Below, in pieces: positions 54,314-64,000 of a stretch of DNA of 64,000 nt (position 1 is the stretch's first letter; each line of letters opens with the position of its first letter). The DNA lies in assembly GCF_029784135.1 (NCBI RefSeq), contig NC_073746.1:247823307-247887306 (forward strand). Direction: 5' to 3'. The notes below the pieces were generated by a model. It had not been told where the DNA came from. It did not search any database and saw only the letters and a program-made list of their open reading frames with translations. The stretch is from Toxorhynchites rutilus septentrionalis. Taxonomy: Eukaryota > Arthropoda > Insecta > Diptera > Culicidae. Made by a program: the position numbers and the translations under genes.

Positions 54314-56881
54314 TTATTCTCCTCTGTATCCGTATTGGTGAATTCTTCTTATGATCTCGTCTTGCTCGACTTCCATTCTGATGTCCTCCAACATGGTCTC
54401 TGAAATAAATACTTTGTAAATAATATTTGAGGAAAAATGTTTTTTATACGTCTCCTGCACTAGTTGTGCTAATGAGATAGGTACTTTTATACAACTCAAA
54501 CCCTTCGGATTCAGGGTCCGTTTCAACGTTTCAACTATGTCTTCTTCGGTGTATGTTCTTTTTACTATTGTGTGTCTGTGATATTTTGGAAAAATTTGTT
54601 CGTAGGCTGCAAGTTCTACATTTCCTATTTTGAATATGACTTGTGTCCGAAAAACGTTGATAGGTCTCTCAGTATACCGAATAAAGTAGTCATCACTCGT
54701 ATCCGCTGAGTGTACTGTCGTTCCGTCACTTTCGTCGTCTGAAGGTTCGTTTCCTCGCTCAGAAGGTTCAACATTTAGGGAAAGCGATGATTGCGAGTGT
54801 GCGTTCAGGTGTTTTTCTATGTTTACGCGCGACAGCGCGTCGGCGACAACGTTTTGTTTTCCCGGTTTGTAGATTAGTTCGTAATCGAATTCCTCTAAAG
54901 CCAGCTTTCCTCTAATTATTCTGTGGTTAGCGTTCGTGAAAGAAAATGTTAGTGGTTGGTGGTCGGTGAACATTTTAAACTTTCTACCATAGAGGTATGG
55001 TCTGAAATGTTTCACTGCCCATACTATCGCGAGAAACTCCTTTTCGGTAGTGGAATATCGTTCTTCCGTTTTATTCAAAGTACGTGAGGCGTATGCGATG
55101 GGTCGGTCGTTACCTGCTGGCCCTTGTGACAACACTGCACCAATAGCGTGGTCACTCGCATCCGTTGTTAGTGAAAATTCTTTGCTAAAATCAGGGTAAA
55201 TTAATACCGGGTCGATCGTCAGAAGTTGCTTACACTTTTCGAAGCATGTTACTACTTCTGGTGTAATTTCGAATTCAATATCCTTTCGGAGAAGTGCTGT
55301 TAACGGCTTTACAATTTTTGCGAAATCCTTAATAAATCGCCTGTAGTAGCCAAGCATTCCTAGGAATTGTCTCACTTCTTTTTCGCTTTTAGGTATTGGC
55401 CATTGCCTTATTGCATCAATTTTGTCGCTGTTTGGTCGTACTCCCTCTTCAGAGACTGTATGACCTAAAAATTGCGTTTCTTTCCTAAAGAACTCGCATT
55501 TGTCCAGCTGAATTTTTAGTCTTGCTTCTTTCAATTTTGCGAAGACTTGCGACAAATTTTTCAAGTGCTCTTGAAGCGAGCTGGAGAAGATGATGATATC
55601 GTCCATATAGACGAAACAACATACTCCTACTAAATCTCTCAGAATGCAATCCATGACTCTTTGAAAAGTCGCTGGGGCATTCTTCAAGCCAAATGGCATA
55701 CGAGTAAACTCATATTTGCCACCGTTTACGGAAAAAGCAGTTTTTTCTGTATCTTCCTCCGCTAATTGAATTTGGTGGAAGCCAGAAACTAAATCGATTG
55801 TTGAAAAATATTTCGCCTTTCCTAATTTATCCAGAATATCCGTAATTTCTGGTATAGGGTATTTGTCATTAATTGTTTTCTCGTTTAGTTTTCGGTAATC
55901 GATCACTAAACGGAATTTTTTTCGTCCAGATGCATCGGACTTTTTAGGAACCACCCACACAGGTGACGTGTAAGGCGAGATTGACTCTTTTATGATTCCG
56001 TCTTTCAGCATCTTTTTAACTTGCTCCTGCACCTCGCTTTCGTACACGTAGGGGTACTTATACGATTTGGAGTGTATCGGAATACTGTCCACGGTGCGTA
56101 TTTTATGTTTAATTTTATGGGTGAATGATAACTTATCACTTTCCACATATAAAACGTCGTTGTATTTCCTGATCAATTTCCTGAGGGTATATTTCTCCTC
56201 CTCATTCATATGATCGTCTCTTATGGTGTAATTTTCAGAGTCAACCTTTTTCGGTAGCTCTGTCAGCTCGAATGGGTCAACCTCTGTATCCAAGTCATTG
56301 CAAAGCTTGATCTCGTTCGAATTGATTTCCATCGATTTTTTTGTATAATTTTGCACTGCTACAAAGGCTGTGTTATTAGCACTTCTGTAGAGGCCTGGCA
56401 AGATAGAAAATTTTCCGTGAGGCTTTTCTTCCTCTATAAGAAAATCTCCATTTTTCTTGGTTTTCAATTTTATGAACTGATATTCTTGTTCATTTAAATT
56501 GATTTTATGTTTCTCGGGAAATCTCTTTTTCATTGCGAAAGTTTTTCTCCCGATCTTCAATGTATTTTTACTGACGTCGATTTTAGCATTTAAATTTCTC
56601 AATGACTCGTATCCGATGAGTCCATCGAAAAATTTATGAAATTTGAAAATGAAAAATTTCAGTTTTTTATTTATAAGAAATGGGTCGAAGGAAGCGGATT
56701 TATCGATTGTAAAGGTTCCCTTAATGTTGGTTACTTTTGAAATCGGTTCTGTTTTGCAGTTTTCTATGTTTACATGCTCGGGTGATATGTAATTTTTGTT
56801 CGCTCCTGTGTCGATCAAAAATTTCATCTCGCCTTTGGATGTTGCAATGGTGATGTAGGGAATAAAGTTATTATCGTTCAT
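54314..56881 (-). CDS. Gypsy-like pol: protease, reverse transcriptase, RNase H (integrase missing)
   Basis: 855 codons, open. Protease near residues 15-35 (FLIDTGANKNYIS). Reverse transcriptase about 290-470: FRLVIDYRKLNEKT, YFSTIDLVSGFHQI, FTRMPFGLKNAPATFQ, FVYMDDIIIFS. RNase H about 565-690: LTTDASDHAIGAVL, STTEKEFLAIVWAVKHFRPYLYG, FTDHQPLTF. The last 30 residues (EDIRMEVEQDEIIRRIHQYGYRGE) look like the start of the integrase zinc-binding region, then the frame stops. A typical Gypsy pol has about 400 more residues. It starts one nucleotide inside the gag stop (TAATG). It could be translated but could not integrate. Confidence 0.88.
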   Translation of the reverse strand: MNDNNFIPYITIATSKGEMKFLIDTGANKNYISPEHVNIENCKTEPISKVTNIKGTFTIDKSASFDPFLINKKLKFFIFKFHKFFDGLIGYESLRNLNAKIDVSKNTLKIGRKTFAMKKRFPEKHKINLNEQEYQFIKLKTKKNGDFLIEEEKPHGKFSILPGLYRSANNTAFVAVQNYTKKSMEINSNEIKLCNDLDTEVDPFELTELPKKVDSENYTIRDDHMNEEEKYTLRKLIRKYNDVLYVESDKLSFTHKIKHKIRTVDSIPIHSKSYKYPYVYESEVQEQVKKMLKDGIIKESISPYTSPVWVVPKKSDASGRKKFRLVIDYRKLNEKTINDKYPIPEITDILDKLGKAKYFSTIDLVSGFHQIQLAEEDTEKTAFSVNGGKYEFTRMPFGLKNAPATFQRVMDCILRDLVGVCCFVYMDDIIIFSSSLQEHLKNLSQVFAKLKEARLKIQLDKCEFFRKETQFLGHTVSEEGVRPNSDKIDAIRQWPIPKSEKEVRQFLGMLGYYRRFIKDFAKIVKPLTALLRKDIEFEITPEVVTCFEKCKQLLTIDPVLIYPDFSKEFSLTTDASDHAIGAVLSQGPAGNDRPIAYASRTLNKTEERYSTTEKEFLAIVWAVKHFRPYLYGRKFKMFTDHQPLTFSFTNANHRIIRGKLALEEFDYELIYKPGKQNVVADALSRVNIEKHLNAHSQSSLSLNVEPSERGNEPSDDESDGTTVHSADTSDDYFIRYTERPINVFRTQVIFKIGNVELAAYEQIFPKYHRHTIVKRTYTEEDIVETLKRTLNPKGLSCIKVPISLAQLVQETYKKHFSSNIIYKVFISETMLEDIRMEVEQDEIIRRIHQYGYRGE

Positions 56882-58035
56882 TATTTTTCTTTTTGTAGCG
56901 CCTCGGCCACGTGAAAATTTAGTTCATCGTTGACGAAATAATCGTCATCTTCCGAATCGAGGACGGATTCGTCCAGCTGTTCCGAAGTGTCAGGTTCTGT
57001 TTGATGATTTTTGCTGTGTTCTGCTGTTTCGTGGCTGTTAACCTCTGCCCGCGATTTCGCTGTCCTCATCGAGACATCGTCATCTGGCGGTGGAGCTCTA
57101 GCTTTGAATTTCGCAGACCCGTATGGTTTTTGATTATGCAAGTTATTGTTAGAATTTGAGGTGGATGGCTTCGCGTTAAAGTGATTGCCATTACTATTGG
57201 GGTTGGGAGACGGTTTCGAATTATGTGAACCGTTACTATTGTTGGATCTGATATTTTTATTTGTGTCAGATGGTTTTTGGTTTAACTTCTGCCTATATGC
57301 AGCGTTGGCATATTGTATGGTGATTGCATACGCTTCCTCCAGACTTTTAGGTCTGTAGCTTCGCACGTGCATAGACAATTCCTCTGTGAGCCCATCTATG
57401 AATCTAGTGAGAGTCATAAGGCTCACTAGATTATTTATTGCTCTTGTAGAGTTGTTATAATCATCCATTGTCGCTGCTGTGGATTTAATAGCAGTGTCTA
57501 TGGTTTTGATTCGGTTGTAGTATTCAGTGATGGATTTTTTTCCTTGGTTTATATAAAACAACGATTGGATATGAGATGTCAAATCTCTCCTATCGCCGTA
57601 TGAATTTAGAATAATTTCTTTGATTTCTGCCCAACTGTTCGGGTTGCCGGCAGCAATCAAAATTTCTTTGGCCTCTCCCACGATTTTATTCTTTACCGCT
57701 CTGACCAATTGGCTGTAGACCGGATCATCTCTGTATCTTTCAAAAAGATGCAGGGTGTTTTCGGCGTCTTCAAGCCATGCGTTTGTTTCCCGTTTGTTTC
57801 CGGAGAATGTTGGTAAATTCTTAATAGGATCCGGAGTTCTAAACTGCATAAACGGATCCTCCGCTTTTGCTTTAAGTGTTCTCAATTGCCCAATCAGTTC
57901 GTTCTGATTGTGAGTTAGGCTCCTTATGTGTTGGAGTAACCCTTGAATTGTTATTTCTTGTTGCGGAATTGGTGCATGATCATCCAATTCCGGGGCCAGA
58001 AGTTCCGGAGAAATCATTTGCTCCCGCTCGGCCAT
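56881..58035 (-). CDS. Gypsy-like gag
   Basis: 384 codons, open, starting MAEREQMISPELLAPEL. A capsid-like helical region (residues about 65-245: LPTFSGNKRETNAWLED, AKEILIAAGNPNSWAEIKEII, YNRIKTIDTAI, LTRFIDGLTEELSMHVRSYRP) is followed by an Asn/Ser/His/Lys-rich linker and an acidic tail (LDESVLDSEDDDYF). There is no CCHC zinc finger, as is usual in errantivirus-type gag. The stop codon overlaps the pol start codon. Confidence 0.85.
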   Translation of the reverse strand: MAEREQMISPELLAPELDDHAPIPQQEITIQGLLQHIRSLTHNQNELIGQLRTLKAKAEDPFMQFRTPDPIKNLPTFSGNKRETNAWLEDAENTLHLFERYRDDPVYSQLVRAVKNKIVGEAKEILIAAGNPNSWAEIKEIILNSYGDRRDLTSHIQSLFYINQGKKSITEYYNRIKTIDTAIKSTAATMDDYNNSTRAINNLVSLMTLTRFIDGLTEELSMHVRSYRPKSLEEAYAITIQYANAAYRQKLNQKPSDTNKNIRSNNSNGSHNSKPSPNPNSNGNHFNAKPSTSNSNNNLHNQKPYGSAKFKARAPPPDDDVSMRTAKSRAEVNSHETAEHSKNHQTEPDTSEQLDESVLDSEDDDYFVNDELNFHVAEALQKEK

Positions 58036-58070
58036 TTTAATAAATTTGTTTTTTCAAAAGAGTTTGTTCT

Positions 58071-60242
58071 TTTTTTTTTGGCAGACTTATCTCACTTCTT
58101 AACTAGGCGAACCTAGCCAGAATTTTCACCTGCCCCCGGGCTTCTGAATGCCAAAGGGGGACTAGGCTCTGCGGAATGCACGTATCTGCATGCTCGTGCT
58201 GTTTTAGTCCTGACCGAGGAATTGTCGGACAATCGCGCAGGTGCTAAGGATGACCGACTTTTGGATGCCGGCCAATTCCTTCTCGATGTTCAACACCTTT
58301 AGCGCTTCCAGAAGTGTCTTCGGGATAATTCCAGTTCCAGAGAGAACGACTGGAACAATTCTTGGGACCTCCCTTAGCCCCCACAGTTCCTTGAGCTCCA
58401 CGGCCAATGGTCGGTACTTGCAGATTTTGCGACCGTGGGTCTCCTCCAGATTCTGGTTCAGTGGAATAGCGACATCGATGATGGTGACTTTGCGGTCGCT
58501 CTTGTCGTAAACCATTATATCTGGGCGGTTGTGGTGGATCGAGAGGTCGGTCAGAACAGTGCGATCCCAGTACAGCTTGAAACGGTCATTTTCCAGGACA
58601 GGTGCAGGCAGGTACCGGTAGTTTGGTACGTTGTCTTCCAGTAGAGCACATTGGAGCGCCAGTTGTCGATGAACAATACGGGCCACGTTGTTGTGGCGCT
58701 CGGTGTAGGCTGCGTTGGCCAAAACGGGACAGCCTCCCATAATGTGCTCTATGTTTTCACCTGGTTGATGGCACATCCGGCAAATGTCATCAACGTCTTG
58801 ATGCCAGACGTACCGCCTGCAGTTTCTCGTCGGCATTATCCTGTCCTGGATGGCTATCATGTCGGCTTCTACTACTGAAGAGAGTTCACCACGCGTTAGC
58901 CACAGATTAGATGCGGCCTTGTCGACGTGTGGCCGGTCCAGTTGATGGGGGTGGGCACCATGCACTGCCTTCTGCTTCCAAGCTGCAATCTTCTCCTCCA
59001 CTGTCTGCAGATTGCAGTTGAGTTGGTACTCCGCTTGCGCCAAGTGCAGAGCGCTGTATCCTCTGTCGGCGGCGCAGACAGCCCGGTATAGCGCGTTTTG
59101 GTTGGCGCGTTCTGCGAAGTACTCGCGCAGTTGTCGTACCTGGGCAACACACAGTGCAGAAATGTCGACGATTCCAAGTCCCCCTTCTTTGCGTGGTAGT
59201 GAAACTCTCTCCAGTGCCGATTGAGGATGGTGCATTCCGGCCTCTTTGAATGCTTTCCTCATCCTCCTCTCAAGGTCCTCTAGGTTAGTTTTGCTCCATT
59301 TGACTACACCAAAACTGAAGGTCAGCAGGGGAACCGCGAATGTGTTGATCGCGCGTACCTTGTTCCCCGCGTTGAGGAAAGTCCTCAGGACACAGTTCAC
59401 TCGACTCAAGAACTTGTCTCGCAGCTCCGTCTTGATGTCGGAGTGGCGAATCCCGGTGAGCTGTCGGAATCCAAGATATTTATAGGATTCGCCACGAACC
59501 ATGTCTCTTATAAACTCGCCGTCATAGACCTCGTAGCCTCCGGATTCGGTAAGTTGTCCTTTCAGCAGGTGGACACAGCGACACTTGTCGAGGCCGAACT
59601 CCATACAGATGTCCCTGCTTATGTCTTCGACAACCCGGATAGCTACACCTAGACGCTGACGTGAATCAGCGTAGACCTTGAGATCGTCCATGTAAAAGGT
59701 ATGGGTCACTTCTTCGTGGGCGCCGTCGCCATACCTTATTTTATAGCCATGACCGTTTCTATTGAGCGTCCTACTGAGGGGGTTCAGTGCCAGACAAAAC
59801 CAAAGCGGGCTGAAAGAGTCGCCTTGGAATATCCCCCTCTTTATCTGCAGCGTTCTAGACTGCAACACATTTTCCCCATCACTGAGGTGCAGAGACGTAC
59901 TCCACTGCCTCATCGCATGCTGCAGGAACCTAACGACGACGGGATCAATTTTGTAGAGCTCCAATACCCGGACGAGAAACGAGTGAGGTATGGAGTCATA
60001 AGCCTTCCTGTAATCGATGTAGGCCATACTTAGGTTCCGCTGGTTATATACCGCCTGGCCGACTATGGCTGCGTCGATGATGGCCTGGTCTTTGCAGCCA
60101 TGCGTATTTTTCCTGCATCCTTTCTGCTCTTCTGCGATGATGTGATGCTGTTCGCAGTGAGCAGAAACTTTGGCGGTAATTATGCTGCTCAGTATTTTGT
60201 ACAGACTCGATAGGCACGTTATCGGTCTGTACTTTGATGGGT
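58071..60242 (-). mobile_element. R4/Dong-like LINE with restriction-like endonuclease, 5'-truncated
   Basis: Minus strand. It ends in a run of A (T run at 58071-58080 on the plus strand) about 130 nt after the stop codon. The coding part begins abruptly inside the reverse transcriptase at a perfect hairpin (60218-60262). Beyond that point lies an unrelated repeat. The 3' end abuts the gag leader of the Gypsy-like element. No target-site duplication was seen, so a rearrangement at the 5' side is likely. Confidence 0.75.
58204..60242 (-). CDS. R4/Dong-like ORF: reverse transcriptase, zinc knuckle, restriction-like endonuclease (5' part missing)
   Basis: About 680 open codons from SKYRPITCLSSLYKIL to FLGQD. 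Reverse transcriptase words: MAYIDYRKAYDSIPHS, IKRGIFQGDSFSPLWFC and HTFYMDDLKVYADS (FYMDDLK is typical of the R4 group). Then a thumb with YKYLGF, a CCHC motif CRMCHQPGENIEHIMGGC, and an RLE nuclease core RPDIMVYDKSDRKVTIIDVAIP. The nominal ATG at 60378 and the first 45 codons come from the adjacent repeat, so that start is spurious. The DNA-binding N-terminus is lost, so it is inactive despite the open frame. Confidence 0.85.
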
Positions 60243-60262
60243 TCAAAGTACAGACCGATAAC
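60218..60262. repeat. Perfect 20-bp inverted repeat at the LINE 5' break
   Basis: GTTATCGGTCTGTACTTTGA (60218-60237), loop TGGGT, then its exact reverse complement (60243-60262). One arm is native reverse-transcriptase coding sequence (KYRPIT). The other is an inverted duplicate at the junction. Confidence 0.9.
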
Positions 60263-60645
60263 GATAACGAGGGGGGGGGGCTGCCATACAAATGAAACAC
60301 AAATTTCTGCATTACTCGAGAATTAATCAAGCAAATGAAACCAAATTTGGCATGCGGAGGTTTTAGGGTGCTATACATGATTCTATGGTGTTTAGATACT
60401 CCTCCTCCCTCTCTTAGGGTGGGTTGTCATACAAATTAAAAACAAATTTCTGCATAACTCGGAAACTAATCAAGCAAATGGAGCCAAATGATGAGTTTTG
60501 GTAGAAGTACTAAGGTTTTTCTAGTAAAAGGTAAATTCAAAGATCAATCAATGAACAGTTCCGCGATTGAACTCATGAACTTTGAACGTATTGATAACAA
60601 TAAACAAATTTAGGGCGGGACGATTGTTTGCCGGGTCAGCTAGTT
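60263..60645 (-). repeat. Inverted copy of the 6.5-7.3 kb repeat
   Basis: It contains a C/G homopolymer, CATACAAATGAAACACAAAT, TCTGCATTACTCGAGAATTA and the end word GTTTGCCGGGTCAGCTAGTT (ends about 60645). Same order, opposite strand to 6459-7330. Two units. Confidence 0.75.
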
Positions 60646-60700
60646 CGTAATAAATATACAGGTCATGTAATGATAGTTCTCCGGTTTGCACTTGTATATA

Positions 60701-60979
60701 TCTTCTTCTTCTTCTTCAATGGCACTAACGTTCCTAGAGGAACTTCGCCGTCTCAACGTAGTATTACTTGCGTCATTTTTATTAGTACTTAGTTAAGATT
60801 TCTATGCCAAATAACACGCCTTGAATGCATTCTGAGTGGCAAGCTCTAGAATACGCGTGATCACAGTGCAAGTCGGAGGAAATTTCTTTGACGAAAAATT
60901 CCCCCGACCAGAACGGGAATCGAACCCGAACACCCGGCATGTTAGTTATGACGCTAAGCACTCGGCCACGGGTGCACGC
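60701..60979 (-). mobile_element. tRNA-headed SINE S2, apparently complete
   Basis: On the minus strand the head has an A box (GTGGCCGAGTGCTTAGCG) and B box (GGGTTCGATTCCC, about 60914-60926), as in RNA polymerase III promoters. A body of about 200 bp follows, shared with S1 at 30.8-31.0 kb, then a GAA tail (CTTCTTC run at 60701-60717). Flanks carry the duplication ATATATCTT (60696-60704 and 60981-60989). It resembles the tRNA-related Feilai type of Aedes SINEs in design; I cannot confirm the family. The GAA tail suggests use of an I-type LINE machinery. Confidence 0.75.
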
Positions 60980-60989
60980 AATATATCTT

Positions 60990-62633
60990 ACAATGTATAT
61001 ATCTTACATAAAATTAAACTTTGTACTTAACCTTTTTTATCTCTACCCTCAATTGTTTCGTGGCTTCCCAAAACAGTGCTAGAAAATTTCATGAAACCAG
61101 ATTGCCTGACGAATTTATGAAATTACAACGAGATTAAGTTTGAGTAACAACATTACTTTATTGAGGATAATGTGTATGTAGGTGTATCCCCAGTGTTATT
61201 GGTGTAGGAATACGTTTCAGAGTGTAAAATTACTCAAGAGATTTTTTTTAATTCACAGTCAATATAAAAAGATTTTATATGTAATTTGTTCGTCTGATTC
61301 AAAGTAGAATAAACTTTAATGATGGGACTATGGTAAATATATCTATAACCGCAAATATCATTAAAATTAGAAAAAAAACAACAAGTCTTCCACTGCTGAT
61401 AGGCTTTCCTCATTTGTTGAGTTAATATTTATTCCAAAGCATGGATTATGAATTCAGTGAAAATTTAAATATTGTTTTTTCTGTAATTGTCTGTAGTGAC
61501 TTTTCCTGTTTCCTCACATGTATGGCTCGCAGCAGTTTTCGACGAGGAAGCAAACATGTTCTGGGAGAATAAAATATTTAAGCTGTTGTTTTCCCAAAAA
61601 TCGACATTAACTCTTCGGACAACCCAATATGAGCTATCCTGATTTGTCCTGATTTTTATATTATTCTTCCTGAATTTTTCATATTATAGTTGGGAACTAT
61701 GCTCACAACTGGTATTATGTTTCTGTAAGTAGGGAAGGTGGAGGGAATACGTCCATGTTAGAAAAAACTTCAGTTATATGTATCCTCATGTATTCCCAAA
61801 CTTAAATACAGTTTCTTGCAATTCAATATACTGTTTTTGAAATTGTTCGGCCACGGAAAACAGAAAAATTTTCACGATGATTACCCGCATGGACATATGG
61901 TCAGGGTTCTGAGTTACTTACACCACTGGATGCGGAAACTGATAATCTATCGACAATGATTTAACCGTGTCATCCGAATAGTTGCCAACGGCTGCGAAAT
62001 AAAAGTAGCGATCGTTTTCTCCAGTTCTTCCTATTTAACCGAATCTTTATAACTTTTTTCTGTGTCAGACAGCCCTTGGAAAGAGTTGTCGTCGGGTTCT
62101 GGTCAGGGTTACCATATCTACAAAGTAACCATATTTATACAGATTTTTCAGACTTTTTGAAACCAAGATTCTGTAGATACAGATTACAGATTTTTTAGGC
62201 TTTCATATATATTTACCGATTTTCCAAAGTAATGATCCATTATTAGTTATGGCTTGATCTCAATAATATTTTCCCAACTAACTCATTTTATTCATGTAAC
62301 ATTCAAATCAGTCTGAATGAGAGTCATTTTGGCATTCATATGATGCGAGTATTACTGCTTTCTCATATTCAATCTAAGACGAAAAGATGAAAAAGTCTGC
62401 GTCATCGGGTAGCTATACTATTATTAATATTGTTAATACTATTAAGTATGAAGTACTATTAATAACACAACAATGGAAGCGTCATATCATCAGTTCCGCT
62501 GTGTTCATTTCAACTGTGAGCATTCGAACAATACGAATATTCACACGCCGAAAAAAGGCGATAATCGATAGAATAGGAATACTCTTACGCCAAAAAAATG
62601 GCTACTGTGTTATATACAACAAACTTATCTGAA
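60990..62633. other. AT-rich intergenic DNA
   Basis: No gene supported. 62575-62617 repeats part of 19319-19360. The 81-codon frame 62387-62632 is not recognised. Confidence 0.4.
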
Positions 62634-62890
62634 CATAACAAAACAAAGAGTGGAAAGCAACATTCGATGCCTGAATACTCCTTTGGAAGGATCGCTCGAA
62701 ACAAAATAACGGGTGAGTCAAAATAGACTCAATCTACGTGTATGTATGATTCTATTTTCCCTTCTACTCTCTTTCTTGTCAGCATTCAAGTGCATTTGTT
62801 ATCGGCAATGCACAGGAATCTACCTTCCCACTCACCAATAACATGCGTTAATATCATCTTTTGCGTTGGCTTAGATCGTTTCATACTAGA
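62634..62890 (-). repeat. Dispersed repeat R, copy 2 (inverted)
   Basis: Reverse complement of 33120-33371 with scattered changes and an extra block of about 20 bp (TTATCGGCAATGCACAGG region). Confidence 0.7.
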
Positions 62891-63485
62891 AACAAAAAAA
62901 AAGTAATGCAATTTTAAGGCATTTGGCATCAACATTTTTTTAAAACCTCGATTTTCGTTGATTTTTCGTTTTTCAAAAAAACTCAAATTTTACATTTCTG
63001 ACACCAGTAAATGAAGTCCGAATGAGCTAATATTTTGCATAGGGTATATTATCATGCGAATCAACATTTCGTAGCATGTTCCGAATGAAAAATCGAGATA
63101 ACTATTTTTATTGGAACCCTAAAACCATACTTTTCGTTTCGTATTCCGAAAAAAACCCAGAGTCCCAGAGTGCCAATTTTTGACAAAAAAAATCTTCGAG
63201 ATGACACTAGATCTCGACGTTTCACGCCATTTTAAGACATTTGACATGAAATTGGGTGGGTGATTTTTCGATTTTCAAAAAACTCGAACTTAGACCGCTT
63301 TGCGCCACTCTCCCTTAAGTCCGCATAGGATGTTTTTTCGAGGTGATGAACAGTTTTATGAGGTAACTTTTTGAAATTCGAGATGACCATTTTCATTGGC
63401 ACCCTAATGTATATCTTCGAAATTTCATGAAAGTATGGGAACAGGGTTGAGAACTTATGGGAACTAACTATAAGATGAGTAATTA
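62891..63485. other. AT-rich spacer
   Basis: Tracts of T and A, no termini or genes recognised. A 142-codon minus-strand frame at 63232-63660 overlaps the plus-strand endonuclease relic and is its shadow. Confidence 0.4.
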
Positions 63486-63489
63486 TCCG

Positions 63490-64000
63490 AATTAGCGACG
63501 CCGGTGCCAAGCTTTTATTTTTATACGAATCGTGCGGACGGCATAATGTTAACATCATTGCGGCATACTGTCCCGAGCAAGTCAACATTAGAGAAGGTTC
63601 AGTTGTACTGCTACGGAACGACTTGGCCAAATAAATTCGGGGGCGGGCACAGTTGATCATCGCAGACGACCTGAATGCTCGACATGAGATTCAAAGGCAA
63701 TAACCGAAGACAAAACAGAACGGGATCATCCTTGCGGAGGACTTAGACACTGGCTCTTACAACATTCTGACACCGAATAGCCCAACAAGAATTTTTCTGA
63801 CCAATATGGTCATCTCCGTGGATCCACTCGCATCCGAAGAACTTCTATCCGACCACTACCCAATAATGCTGAAGCTGACTTCCACTGCTGATACGGTCAT
63901 TACCGAGCAAAAAAGAAGTTAATTTGCTCTTAATGACGCTGTAAACAAACTAAATAACAGATCGCGCTCAAAACTGACATTAAGACCACTGGCAGTAGTG
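63490..64000 (+). pseudogene. Jockey-type LINE endonuclease fragment, runs off the window
   Basis: Plus-strand words in order: NIIAAYCP-like start, ADDLNARHEI (normally GDLNARH), NGIILAEDLDTGSYNILTPNSPTRI, LTNMVI and LASEELLSDHYPIMLKL. This is the second half of an apurinic-type endonuclease of the Jockey group. At least two stops/frame changes (after AK near 63632 and near 63703) show it is dead. The reverse transcriptase, if kept, would lie beyond 64000. Confidence 0.75.

Larger units (their letters stand above)
53623..58060 (-). mobile_element. Gypsy/errantivirus-like LTR element, internally deleted, 5' LTR lost
   Basis: Minus strand order: gag (58035-56881), pol (56881-54314), env C-terminal remnant, purine-rich tract, 3' LTR (about 54000-53623). 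Integrase core and most of env have been removed by one deletion at about 54310. Upstream of gag only about 25-35 nt of leader remain before the neighbouring LINE 3' end at about 58071. No 5' LTR was found in the window. Gag and pol frames are otherwise open, indicating a young element. Confidence 0.85.

Noticed and set aside
58204..60378. 724-codon protein starting at the ATG 60376-60378
   Set aside because: The first 45 codons are from an unrelated repeat and the foldback junction. The real LINE frame is truncated at about 60242.
60898..60979. Functional tRNA gene on the minus strand
   Set aside because: A and B boxes are present, but the sequence continues into a SINE body with GAA tail and target-site duplication, and a second copy exists. 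I do not see a good acceptor stem.
63232..63660. 142-codon minus-strand frame
   Set aside because: It is antisense to the Jockey endonuclease words on the plus strand, so it is a shadow frame.

Overview
This window reads as heterochromatin-like or intergenic DNA from a culicine (Aedes-type) mosquito. I find no host protein-coding gene that I can support. What can be recognised is nested and degraded transposable elements of nearly every insect class, lying in AT-rich background. The mosquito assignment is inference. It rests on a DD37E Tc1/mariner-type element of the ITmD37E kind, RNase H-bearing I/Loa-type LINEs, a tRNA-headed SINE, an errantivirus-like Gypsy element and many MITE-like repeats.

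Layout. 0-12.7 kb: background DNA with a DD34D mariner (3132-4425) inside a TTAA-type element, a short tandem repeat family (6.5-7.3 kb), a piggyBac-like 5' remnant (9.46-10.2 kb) and copy 1 of a family ending in a GACGTAGAACTACGTC palindrome (10.4-12.25 kb). 12.7-18.4 kb: a nearly complete I-type LINE (element A, minus strand) with a 9-bp target-site duplication. 18.8-19.1 kb: an 8-bp minisatellite. 20.9-22.2 kb: an ITmD37E element with 48-bp perfect terminal inverted repeats (TIRs). 22.5-23.8 kb: copy 2 of the palindrome-ended family. 24.9-30.8 kb: LINE copy E1 inserted into a SINE. 31-36 kb: CR1/Jockey-like and ITmD37E fragments. 36-39.7 kb: repeat mosaic with a histone H3 pseudogene and a TA-flanked MITE.

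39.7-49.4 kb is a three-level nest. A repeat block (38.1-39.73 plus 48.98-49.44 kb) was hit by element C, an I-type element with ORF1 but no ORF2. Element C was then hit by E2, a near-identical sister of E1. Target-site duplications and paralogous empty sites fix this order. 49.4-53.6 kb: background, a third palindrome-family piece and a DD41D Tc1/mariner element. 53.6-58.06 kb: a Gypsy-like LTR element with open gag and pol but integrase and most of env deleted. 58.07-60.24 kb: a 5'-truncated LINE with a restriction-like endonuclease (R4/Dong-like) that keeps a long open frame. 60.26-61 kb: a repeat and a complete SINE. 61-64 kb: background and the start of a Jockey-type endonuclease fragment running off the window.

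The most unusual signals are RNA structures in the I-type LINEs. One is a 3'-terminal two-level hairpin with a mostly GNRA tetraloop followed by variable microsatellite tails (five copies). Another is a 9-bp hairpin 10-11 nt before the ORF1 start with a compensatory base-pair change. The third is an array of four covarying hairpins downstream of ORF1 in element C. The 5' end of the E element carries a matched Inr plus DPE. Both E copies share the same one-nucleotide frame offset at a nine-A run inside the reverse transcriptase.
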